Shown in pieces: positions 7,964-14,236 of a stretch of DNA of 18,675 bases. The stretch is taken from NCBI GenBank assembly GCA_050260255.1, contig JBLNBW010000028.1, forward strand, positions 1 through 18,675, read 5' to 3'. The notes under the pieces are model-generated. The model was not told the DNA's origin, ran no database searches, and saw only the letters and a program-made list of their open reading frames with translations. Positions within the stretch are counted from its first letter, which is position 1. Each line of letters starts with the position of its first letter. Origin of the DNA: JAQGMV01 sp050260255 (lineage in GTDB: Bacteria; Pseudomonadota; Gammaproteobacteria; Burkholderiales; SG8-41). Both the position numbers and the translations under genes were made by a program.

Positions 7964-7989
7964 GTCGTGTACGGCATAGGTCGACGCTG

Positions 7990-9159
7990 TCATTTTCTCG
8001 ACCCGTTGCGCTGCGCGAGCGGCACGAACTTGCGCGGCTCGGGGCCGGTGTACTCCGCTGTGGGGCGGATGATCTTGTTGTCGATGCGCTGCTCGATCAC
8101 GTGCGCGCTCCATCCCGTCGTCCTGGCGATCACGAAGATCGGCGTGAACATGCCGGTGGGCACGCCCATTTTGTTGTACGACACCGCCGAGAACCAGTCG
8201 AGGTTCGCGAACATTTTCTTTTCGCGCATCATTACCGCTTCGATGCGGTCCGCGACGTCGAACATCTTCATGTCGTTCGAGTCCTTGGAGAGCGTGCGCG
8301 CGACTTCCTTGATGACCTTGTTCCTCGGATCGGCGATCGTGTACACGGGATGGCCGAAGCCGATGACCACTTCTCTATTCGCGATGCGGGCGACGATGTC
8401 CTTTTCGGCTTCGTCGGCGGTCTGGTAGCGGTTCATCACCTCGAATCCTACTTCGTTCGCGCCGCCATGCTTGGGTCCGCGCAACGCGCCGATGGCGCCG
8501 GTGATCGCCGAGTACATGTCGGCGCCGGTGCCCGCGACGACGCGCGCCGCGAAGGTCGACGCATTGAACTCGTGCTCTGCGTACAGGATGAGCGACGTAT
8601 GCATCGCTTTCACCCACAGGGGCTTGGGTGCCCGACCGTGGAGCAGATGCAGGAAATGTCCGCCGACCGAGTCGTCGTCCGTCTCAACGTCGATGCGCCG
8701 TCCGTTGTGCGCGTAGTGGTACCAATACAGCAGCATCGAACCGAAGCTCGCGATGAGGCGGTCGGCGATGTCGCGTGCGCCAGGCAGACTGTGGTCGTCT
8801 TTCTCGGGAAGCGCAGTGCCGAGGGCCGAGCAGCCGGTGCGCATGACATCCATCGGATGCGCGGCCGCAGGAACCTGCTCCAGCACGTTCTTCACCACCG
8901 CGGGCAGTCCGCGCAGGCTGCGCAGTTTCATCTTGTAGTTGTTGAGCTCGGCGGCATTGGGCAGCTGTCCATGAACCAGCAGGTATGCGATTTCTTCGAA
9001 CTCGCACTGCTCGGCGACATCGAGGATGTCGTAACCGCGATAGTGCAGGTCGTTGCCGCTGCGGCCTACGGTGCACAGCGCGGTGCTGCCCGCCGGGACG
9101 CCGGACAGCGCTACCGATTTTTTCGCCTTGAATGTTGCGGTGGGCGCGTCTTTGCTCAT
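7990..9159 (-). CDS. prpC: 2-Methylcitrate synthase PrpC
   Basis: 389-residue citrate-synthase-family enzyme condensing propionyl-CoA with oxaloacetate to 2-methylcitrate. It matches E. coli PrpC over its length, including KKSVALSGVPAG near residue 13, ALCTVGRSGNDLHYRGYDILD, HPMDVMRTG, AEHEFNASTF, GPKHGGANEV and NKIIRP near the C-terminus. The catalytic triad is visible as His231 (GPKHGG), His270 (GFGHPVY) and Asp321 (NLDWFS). It is clearly distinct from the longer GltA at the other end of the locus, which has HADHEQN and GFGHRVYK instead. The start at 9159 has a strong ribosome-binding site (GGAGGA at 9165-9170). A perfect terminator ends only 23 nt upstream, so expression depends on read-through from mdh or a promoter inside the mdh 3' end. 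Confidence 0.97.
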   Translation of the reverse strand: MSKDAPTATFKAKKSVALSGVPAGSTALCTVGRSGNDLHYRGYDILDVAEQCEFEEIAYLLVHGQLPNAAELNNYKMKLRSLRGLPAVVKNVLEQVPAAAHPMDVMRTGCSALGTALPEKDDHSLPGARDIADRLIASFGSMLLYWYHYAHNGRRIDVETDDDSVGGHFLHLLHGRAPKPLWVKAMHTSLILYAEHEFNASTFAARVVAGTGADMYSAITGAIGALRGPKHGGANEVGFEVMNRYQTADEAEKDIVARIANREVVIGFGHPVYTIADPRNKVIKEVARTLSKDSNDMKMFDVADRIEAVMMREKKMFANLDWFSAVSYNKMGVPTGMFTPIFVIARTTGWSAHVIEQRIDNKIIRPTAEYTGPEPRKFVPLAQRNGSRK

Positions 9160-9182
9160 GGTTATCCTCCGCGGATGAACTG

Positions 9183-9219
9183 AAAAAAAAGAGGCGAAGG
9201 CGTGCGACGCCTTCGCCTC
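9183..9219 (-). terminator. Intrinsic terminator between mdh and prpC
   Basis: On the minus strand a perfect 12-bp stem, GAGGCGAAGGCG pairing with CGCCTTCGCCTC around a 5-nt loop, is followed directly by eight T residues (plus-strand A-run 9183-9190). It starts 21 nt after the mdh stop codon and ends 23 nt before the prpC start codon. Confidence 0.93.
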
Positions 9220-9240
9220 GTGCTCAACGGCGCGTGCGGG

Positions 9241-10230
9241 TCATCCCAGCAGATGCTTGATCGACTCGCGCTCTTCCTGCAGCTCTTTCAGCGTCGCCTG
9301 CATGCGGGATTTGCTGAATTCGCTCTGTTCGAGGCCCTTCACGATCTGATACTGGCCGTTCTTGCACGTCACCGGGTAACCGTAAATGATGTCCTGGGGT
9401 ATGCCGTAGCTGCCGTCCGAGGGTATGCCCATGCTGACCCAGTCGCCGTCGCGGGTGCCGTGCACCCAGTCGCGGATGTGGTCGATGGCCGCATTGGCCG
9501 CGCTCGCCGCAGACGATAGGCCGCGCGCCTCGATGATCGCTGCGCCGCGCTTCTGTATCGTCGGGATGAAATCTTTCTCGAGCCAGTTCTGGTCGTTGAT
9601 CATAGGCCACACTTTCTGGCCGTCGACCTCGGCGTGGAATATATCCGGGTACTGCGTGGCGGAGTGATTGCCCCATACCGCCATCTTGCGGATAGCCGAG
9701 ACGGCCTTGCCCGATTTCTGGGCCACCTGGGTCAGCGCACGGTTGTGGTCGAGCCGCATCATCGCGGAGAAGTTGGAGGGCTTGAGCTCCGGCGCGCTCT
9801 TCATTGCGATGAGGCAGTTGGTGTTGGCCGGGTTGCCGACCACCAGCACTTTCACGTCCCGGCTCGCCACGGCCGAGAGCGCCTTGCCCTGCGGGGTGAA
9901 GATCTTGCCGTTGGCTTCGAGCAGATCCTTGCGTTCCATGCCCGGGCCGCGGGGGCGTGCGCCGACGAGCAGCGCCACGTCGGCGTCCTTGAAAGCGACC
10001 ATCGGATCGGCGGTGGGCACCATGCTCTGCAGCAGCGGGAAGGCGCAATCGTCGAGCTCCATCATGACGCCCTTTAGCGCCTTCTGCGCCTTCTCGTCGG
10101 GAATTTCGAGCAGCTGCAGGATGACGGGCTGGTCTTTGCCCAGCATTTCCCCGCTGGCGATTCTGAAGAGCAGGCTGTAGCCGATCTGGCCAGCGGCGCC
10201 GGTGACTGCGACACGCATGGGTCGTTTCAT
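9241..10230 (-). CDS. mdh: Malate dehydrogenase (NAD-dependent)
   Basis: 329-residue Rossmann-fold enzyme oxidising malate to oxaloacetate, the co-substrate of both citrate synthase and PrpC encoded nearby. The NAD-binding TGAAGQIG motif is at residues 10-17, substrate arginines are in ARPRGPGMER (Arg93, Arg99), NPANTN is at 133-138, RLDHNR contains Asp161, and the catalytic His189 lies in WGNHSATQYPD. Length and motifs fit the eukaryotic cytosolic-like MDH group usual in Betaproteobacteria. The reading frame extends far upstream, but MKRPMRVAVTGAAGQ is the natural N-terminus, and AGGAG at 10237-10241 supports the ATG at 10230. It is the first gene of the minus-strand arm, with its own candidate promoter and terminator, so it can act as a monocistronic unit divergent from sdh. 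Confidence 0.97.
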   Translation of the reverse strand: MKRPMRVAVTGAAGQIGYSLLFRIASGEMLGKDQPVILQLLEIPDEKAQKALKGVMMELDDCAFPLLQSMVPTADPMVAFKDADVALLVGARPRGPGMERKDLLEANGKIFTPQGKALSAVASRDVKVLVVGNPANTNCLIAMKSAPELKPSNFSAMMRLDHNRALTQVAQKSGKAVSAIRKMAVWGNHSATQYPDIFHAEVDGQKVWPMINDQNWLEKDFIPTIQKRGAAIIEARGLSSAASAANAAIDHIRDWVHGTRDGDWVSMGIPSDGSYGIPQDIIYGYPVTCKNGQYQIVKGLEQSEFSKSRMQATLKELQEERESIKHLLG

Positions 10231-10313
10231 GTGGAGCTCCTGGAACGTCGAGTTTTTGTAAGCGGAAAGCACTACCGCAGAGGAGGAAAAGGTACGCGCG
10301 AAGCGCGCTGTCG

Positions 10314-10343
10314 ATGATACTCGGGCGTCCCCAGCAGGGTCAA
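10314..10343 (-). promoter_or_regulatory. Candidate sigma-70 promoter of mdh
   Basis: On the minus strand TTGACC (10343-10338) and TATCAT (10319-10314) each match the -35/-10 consensus at five of six positions with an 18-nt spacer. It would give an mdh leader of roughly 75 nt, containing a small CGCGC-GAA-GCGCG hairpin. Prediction from sequence only. Confidence 0.55.
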
Positions 10344-10436
10344 CGCAGCGTCTCGGCGCGCGCGAGCGTGCGTCACCGGAACATGAGAGCCTGTCTCGTA
10401 AAGTGGACTTGCTCGCTTGGCAGTGCACATGCTCGC

Positions 10437-10467
10437 TTACCGCAGCGGTGAGAAAAGCTGATAAAAT
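10437..10467 (+). promoter_or_regulatory. Weak candidate promoter for the sdh operon
   Basis: The -10 could be GATAAA at 10460 (17 nt after TTACCG at 10437) or TAAAAT at 10462. Both hexamers match only partly. The second TGCTCGCTT copy overlaps the -35 position, as expected for a regulated promoter. An alternative sigma-54-like reading of 10417-10433 is given under findings. The leader would be about 175 nt and include the 20-bp palindrome. Confidence 0.3.
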
Positions 10468-10534
10468 TTCACGCTCGAAAAACATCAAGACTTGCCATAG
10501 TGCGCATCATTCGAAGCAAGCTCGGTCAGAGCCA

Positions 10535-10554
10535 TATGCCCCGATCGGGGCATA
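10535..10554. promoter_or_regulatory. Perfect 20-bp palindrome upstream of sdhC
   Basis: TATGCCCCGATCGGGGCATA is fully self-complementary, with no mismatch and no spacer. It lies about 98 nt before the sdhC start codon. No T-run follows, so it is not an intrinsic terminator. An operator for a homodimeric regulator of the sdh (and perhaps mdh) genes is the simplest reading. An RNA hairpin in the sdh leader is the alternative. Confidence 0.55.
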
Positions 10555-10651
10555 CCAGCCCGGCCAGGCGCATTCACGCTACAGTCGTTAGGCAAGTCGT
10601 GGGACAGACCTAAGGTTCTATCGCGATTCCCTAGCCGAGAAAGTGAGCTCC

Positions 10652-11026
10652 ATGCCGAAGGCAAGACCGAAGCATCTCAATCTCTTTGTCATCAAGCAGC
10701 CGCTGCCTGCGATCATATCCATATTGCATAGAGTGAGCGGCGTGTTCCTCTTCCTGTTTCTCGCCTTGCTTCTCTGGCTGCTCCAGGAAAGCCTTGCATC
10801 TCCCACGTCGTTCGAGAACATGCGGGCCGTCGCAGCACAGCCGTTGATGAAGCTCGCCATCATCGTGATGGTGTGGAGCTATCTGCACCATCTGTTCGCC
10901 GGTTTGCGGCACCTCGCATTCGATCTGCATATCGGCGGCGAACTCGGTGTGGCGCGTGCCAGCAGCGCGGCAGTCATGGTCGCAAGCCTTGCTTTGACGG
11001 CAATCGCGGCGGTGGCCATATGGTGA
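10652..11026 (+). CDS. sdhC: Succinate dehydrogenase cytochrome b556 subunit SdhC
   Basis: 124-residue inner-membrane anchor of complex II that helps bind heme b and ubiquinone. Three hydrophobic segments lie near residues 29-46, 66-88 and 104-123. The quinone-site motif SILHRVSG has Ser23, His26 and Arg27, corresponding to E. coli Ser27, His30 and Arg31. His80 in the HHLFAGLRH segment aligns with the E. coli heme ligand His84. I prefer the ATG at 10652 (MPKARPKHLNL, the usual betaproteobacterial N-terminus). A GTG at 10643 would add three residues and cannot be excluded, since neither has a strong ribosome-binding site. The stop overlaps the sdhD start by 7 nt, so the two are probably translationally coupled. 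First gene of the plus-strand arm. Confidence 0.95.
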   Translation: MPKARPKHLNLFVIKQPLPAIISILHRVSGVFLFLFLALLLWLLQESLASPTSFENMRAVAAQPLMKLAIIVMVWSYLHHLFAGLRHLAFDLHIGGELGVARASSAAVMVASLALTAIAAVAIW

Positions 11027-11367
11027 AACGCGAGGTCATCGGCGCCCATTACGGGCTGCGTGGATTCATGGTGCAGCGGGTAAGCGCCGTGGTGATGACG
11101 GTGTACACGCTCGCGGCGCTCATCACGATCGCGAGCCTGCCGCGATTCGATCATGCGAGCTGGAAAGCGCTGTGGGCGACGCCCAGCGTGCGCTATGCGA
11201 CGTTTGCTTTCGTCGTTGCCGTACTGCTCCACGCCTGGGTGGGGCTGCGCAACGTGTTCATGGATTACGTGCACCCGACCGTGCTGCGGCTCACGCTCTA
11301 CATCGTCGTGATCGTGGCGCTCGTGATGTATGGCGCGTGGTCGATACAGATATTGTGGGGTGCATGA
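11020..11367 (+). CDS. sdhD: Succinate dehydrogenase membrane anchor subunit SdhD
   Basis: 115-residue hydrophobic protein with three predicted membrane helices (about 21-40, 59-80 and 88-111), the second anchor of complex II. LLHAWVGL carries His71 and MDYVHP carries Asp82-Tyr83, the same positions as the E. coli SdhD heme ligand His71 and quinone-site Tyr83. The C-terminus resembles the E. coli one (VVWGV there, ILWGA here). The ATG at 11020 lies inside the end of sdhC (ATGGTGA), and the open frame upstream of it is not SdhD-like. The stop is three bases before sdhA, so sdhC, sdhD and sdhA form a tightly packed unit. Confidence 0.95.
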   Translation: MVKREVIGAHYGLRGFMVQRVSAVVMTVYTLAALITIASLPRFDHASWKALWATPSVRYATFAFVVAVLLHAWVGLRNVFMDYVHPTVLRLTLYIVVIVALVMYGAWSIQILWGA

Positions 11368-11370
11368 AAC

Positions 11371-13137
11371 ATGGCGATAGCCAAGAGACAGTTCGATGCC
11401 GTAGTGGTAGGCGCCGGCGGATCCGGTCTGCGCGCGGCGCTGCAGCTCGCTGAAGCGAATCTGCGCGTTGCGGTCCTCTCGAAGGTGTTCCCGACGCGCT
11501 CGCACACCGTGGCGGCGCAGGGCGGCGTTTCCGCATCGCTCGGAAACGACGAGCCGGATAACTGGCACTGGCACATGTACGACACGGTGAAGGGCTCCGA
11601 TTACCTGGGCGATCAGGACGCGATCGAGTTCATGTGCCGCAAGGCGAACGAAGTCGTCATCGAGCTCGAGCATTTCGGCATGCCGTTCGACCGCCTCGAC
11701 AACGGCAAGATCTATCAGCGGCCGTTCGGCGGCCACACCAGCAATTACGGCGAGCGTCCGGTGAAGCGCGCCTGTGCCGCGGCCGACCGCACCGGGCACG
11801 CGATGCTGCACACGCTCTATCAACGCAACGTGCGCGCGCGCACCCAGTTCTTCGTCGAATGGATGGCGCTCGATCTCATCCGCGACTCGAGCGGGGACGT
11901 GGTCGGCGTCGTGGCGCTGGAGATGGAAACCGGCGAGGTCATGATTCTCCAGGCGAAGGCCGTGCTGCTCGCGACCGGCGGCGCGGGGCGCATCTACGCC
12001 GCGAGCACCAATGCGTTCATCAACACCGGCGACGGCCTCGGCATGGCTGCGCGCGCCGGCATACCGCTGGAAGACATGGAATTCTGGCAATTCCATCCGA
12101 CCGGCGTGGCGGGTGCGGGTGTGCTGATCACCGAGGGCGTGCGCGGCGAGGGCGGGTTCCTGCTCAACAAGAACGGCGAGCGCTTCATGGAGCGCTATGC
12201 GCCGACGGTGAAGGACCTCGCGAGCCGCGATGTGGTGGCGCGTGCGATGGCCACCGAGATCAAGGAAGGGCGGGGCTGCGGCAAGGACGCCGATTACATC
12301 CTCCTCAAGCTCGACCACCTCGGTGCCGACGTGATCGAAAAGCGTCTGCCCGGCATCCGGGAGATCGCGAAGAAATTCGCCAACGTCGATCCGGTCACCG
12401 ATCCGATACCGGTCGTGCCTACCTGCCACTATCAGATGGGCGGCATCCCGACCAACTACCACGGCCAGGTCGTCGTGCCGGGCGACAACGGCTCCGACCG
12501 CGTGATCCGCGGTCTGTATGCGGCCGGCGAATGCGCGTGCGTCTCGGTGCACGGGGCGAACCGGCTGGGCACCAATTCCCTGCTCGACCTCCTCGTGTTC
12601 GGCAAGTCGGCGGGTGAGCAGATGATCAAGGACATCAAGTCCGACGGCCTCACGCAGAAAGAGCTGCCTGCGGATGCGGGCGATGCGACGCTCGCGCGGC
12701 TCGCGCGGCTCGACAGCGCGACGTCCGGTGAAAACGTGTCGGAAGTGGGCGCCGAACTGCGCCGCACGATGCAGCTGCACTGCGGCGTGTTCCGCTTCCC
12801 GGACGGGCTTGCCGACGGCGTGCGCAAGATTCTCGCTGTGGCCGAGCGCGCGAAGCACACGTTCATCAAGGACAAGAGCCGCGTCTTCAACACGGCGCGC
12901 GTAGAAGCCCTGGAGCTCGACAACCTCGTCGAAACGGCGGTGTCGACGATGATATCGGCGGAAGCGCGCAAGGAAAGCCGCGGTGCCCACGACCGCAGCG
13001 ACTTCCATCAGCGTGACGACGTGAACTGGATGAAACACACGCTGTGGCACAAGGAAGGCAACCGGCTGGAGTACAAGCCGGTCAAACTGAAGCCCCTGAC
13101 GGTCGAGCCTTTCGAGCCCAAGGCGCGAGTTTATTAA
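11371..13137 (+). CDS. sdhA: Succinate dehydrogenase flavoprotein subunit SdhA
   Basis: 588-residue catalytic subunit that oxidises succinate to fumarate on the cytoplasmic face of complex II. The dinucleotide-binding VVVGAGGSGLRAAL motif is at residues 11-24. The covalent FAD histidine is His45 in TRSHTVAAQGG. Substrate and catalytic residues are His242 (FHPTG), Arg286 (SRDVVAR, same number as the E. coli proton-shuttle Arg), His353 (CHYQMGG) and Arg398 (GANRLG). Length is that of the family (about 588 in E. coli), and the C-terminal RSDFHQRDDVNWMKHTL block and terminal RVY are intact. A GGGGTG sequence precedes the ATG at 11371. The following 104-nt gap before sdhB is unusually long for this operon and is filled by a heptad-repeat element. 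Confidence 0.98.
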   Translation: MAIAKRQFDAVVVGAGGSGLRAALQLAEANLRVAVLSKVFPTRSHTVAAQGGVSASLGNDEPDNWHWHMYDTVKGSDYLGDQDAIEFMCRKANEVVIELEHFGMPFDRLDNGKIYQRPFGGHTSNYGERPVKRACAAADRTGHAMLHTLYQRNVRARTQFFVEWMALDLIRDSSGDVVGVVALEMETGEVMILQAKAVLLATGGAGRIYAASTNAFINTGDGLGMAARAGIPLEDMEFWQFHPTGVAGAGVLITEGVRGEGGFLLNKNGERFMERYAPTVKDLASRDVVARAMATEIKEGRGCGKDADYILLKLDHLGADVIEKRLPGIREIAKKFANVDPVTDPIPVVPTCHYQMGGIPTNYHGQVVVPGDNGSDRVIRGLYAAGECACVSVHGANRLGTNSLLDLLVFGKSAGEQMIKDIKSDGLTQKELPADAGDATLARLARLDSATSGENVSEVGAELRRTMQLHCGVFRFPDGLADGVRKILAVAERAKHTFIKDKSRVFNTARVEALELDNLVETAVSTMISAEARKESRGAHDRSDFHQRDDVNWMKHTLWHKEGNRLEYKPVKLKPLTVEPFEPKARVY

Positions 13138-13140
13138 TGC

Positions 13141-13222
13141 GTGAGGAGTAAGGAGTCAGGAGTAAGGAGTAAAGTCGCGCTTCGCGGTTTACACTCCTCA
13201 CCCCTCACGCCTCACTCCTCAC
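13141..13222. repeat. Heptad-repeat inverted element between sdhA and sdhB
   Basis: The left arm has four tandem 7-nt units (GTGAGGA, GTAAGGA, GTCAGGA, GTAAGGA at 13141-13168), then a centre containing CGCGCTTCGCG (13176-13186). The right arm has four complementary units (ACTCCTC, ACCCCTC, ACGCCTC, ACTCCTC at 13193-13220). The outer 30 nt of one arm match the reverse complement of the other at 25 positions by hand count. A transcript would fold into a long imperfect hairpin inside the sdh mRNA. There is no T-run and no coding potential. It is related to the element at 830-957. Confidence 0.75.
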
Positions 13223-13241
13223 CGAAAGTGCGGAGCACGTA

Positions 13242-13937
13242 ATGCGTTTTTCGATCTATCGCTACAATCCCGACACGGACAAGAAGCCGTACATGCAGGA
13301 TTACGAGGTCGCGCTCGAGCCGAGCGACCGCATGCTGCTCGATGCGCTGGTGCGCATCAAGGTGCAGGACGACACGTTTGCCTTCCGCCGCTCCTGCCGC
13401 GAAGGCGTGTGCGGCTCGGACGCGATGAACATCAACGGCAAGAACGGGCTTGCGTGCATCACGCGGCTCGCAGACCTGAAGGAGCCCGTGACGATACGGC
13501 CGCTCCCCGGTCTGCCCATCATCCGCGATCTGATCGTGGACATGTCGCAGTTCTTCAAGCAGTACCACTCCATCAAGCCGTACGTGATCAACGATACCCC
13601 GCCGCCCGAGAAGGAGCGGCTGCAGTCGCCCGAGGACAGGGAAGAGCTTAACGGCCTGTACGAGTGCATACTGTGTGCGTGTTGCTCGACCGCGTGCCCG
13701 TCCTTCTGGTGGAACCCCGACAAATTCGTCGGCCCGGCCGGCCTCTTGCAGGCTTACCGGTTCATCGCCGATACGCGGGATCAGGCGGTCAACGAGCGGC
13801 TGGACAACCTCGAAGACCCGTACCGGCTGTTCCGGTGCCATGCCATCATGAATTGCGCGGACGTGTGCCCGAAAGGATTGAGCCCCGCCGTGGCGATCAG
13901 CAAGATCACCTCGCTCATGGTCAAGCGGAGCCTATGA
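13242..13937 (+). CDS. sdhB: Succinate dehydrogenase iron-sulfur subunit SdhB
   Basis: 231-residue electron-transfer subunit with three Fe-S clusters linking FAD in SdhA to quinone at SdhC/SdhD. [2Fe-2S] ligands are Cys52, Cys57, Asp60 and Cys72 (CREGVCGSD...C), including the Asp seen in E. coli. [4Fe-4S] ligands are Cys142, Cys145, Cys148 and Cys209. [3Fe-4S] ligands are Cys152, Cys199 and Cys205. Trp157 in SFWWN corresponds to the quinone-site Trp164 of E. coli. GGAG eight bases upstream supports the ATG at 13242, just beyond the repeat element. The stop overlaps the sdhE start (ATGA), indicating coupled translation. Confidence 0.98.
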   Translation: MRFSIYRYNPDTDKKPYMQDYEVALEPSDRMLLDALVRIKVQDDTFAFRRSCREGVCGSDAMNINGKNGLACITRLADLKEPVTIRPLPGLPIIRDLIVDMSQFFKQYHSIKPYVINDTPPPEKERLQSPEDREELNGLYECILCACCSTACPSFWWNPDKFVGPAGLLQAYRFIADTRDQAVNERLDNLEDPYRLFRCHAIMNCADVCPKGLSPAVAISKITSLMVKRSL

Positions 13938-14188
13938 GCGAACGCGACCGGATCCGGTGGCATTGCCGGCGGGGCCTGTTGGAGCTGGACCTGGTGCTTG
14001 CCCGCTTCGTGGACGAGCATCTCGAAAAACTCGATCCGACCGGCATCGCGGCGTTCAAAGACCTGCTGAACTACCCGGATAACGACCTCTTGGATCTGGT
14101 CATGGGGCGGGCCGAACTGGTCGATGAGGGTGTATGTGCTCCCGTGTTGGCGTTACTGCGGCAAACCAAGGCGCAGCCCGCCTTATAA
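13934..14188 (+). CDS. sdhE: FAD assembly factor SdhE
   Basis: 84-residue soluble protein of the SdhE/YgfY (DUF339) family, which assists covalent attachment of FAD to SdhA. The hallmark RGxxE motif is present as RRGLLELD (Arg13, Gly14, Glu17), followed by the typical helical FVDEHLEKLD and FKDLLNYPDNDLLDLVMGR segments. Length fits the family (about 80-95). The ATG at 13934 overlaps the sdhB stop by four bases and has GGAG upstream. Its place inside the sdh operon matches the usual betaproteobacterial arrangement. Confidence 0.95.
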   Translation: MSERDRIRWHCRRGLLELDLVLARFVDEHLEKLDPTGIAAFKDLLNYPDNDLLDLVMGRAELVDEGVCAPVLALLRQTKAQPAL

Positions 14189-14236
14189 ACGACTTTAACC
14201 TATATTCGTAAGCGACTGGCGAAACGGAGAATTGTC

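Larger units (their letters stand above)
10231..10651. promoter_or_regulatory. Divergent mdh/sdhC control region
   Basis: This 421-nt non-coding stretch separates divergent mdh and sdhC. It holds a sigma-70-like promoter facing mdh (10314-10343), two copies of TGCTCGCTT exactly 20 bp apart (10410-10418 and 10430-10438), a TGATAAAAT patch (10459-10467) that may serve as a -10 for sdh, and a perfect 20-bp palindrome (10535-10554). The one plus-strand open frame inside (62 codons) has no ribosome-binding site or recognisable protein character, so I do not call it. No regulator gene is present here. Confidence 0.7.

Noticed and set aside
10403..10591. Possible small gene of 62 codons upstream of sdhC
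   Set aside because: No ribosome-binding site, no recognisable protein features, and it spans the direct repeats and palindrome that better explain the region as regulatory.
10879..13050. A 723-codon minus-strand open frame across sdhC-sdhA
   Set aside because: It runs antisense through three well-supported genes, is His/Arg-rich, and resembles no protein family I recognise.
13138..13241. CRISPR-like array between sdhA and sdhB
   Set aside because: Units are only 7 nt with no spacers and are arranged as inverted arms, so this is a tandem/inverted repeat and not a CRISPR array.
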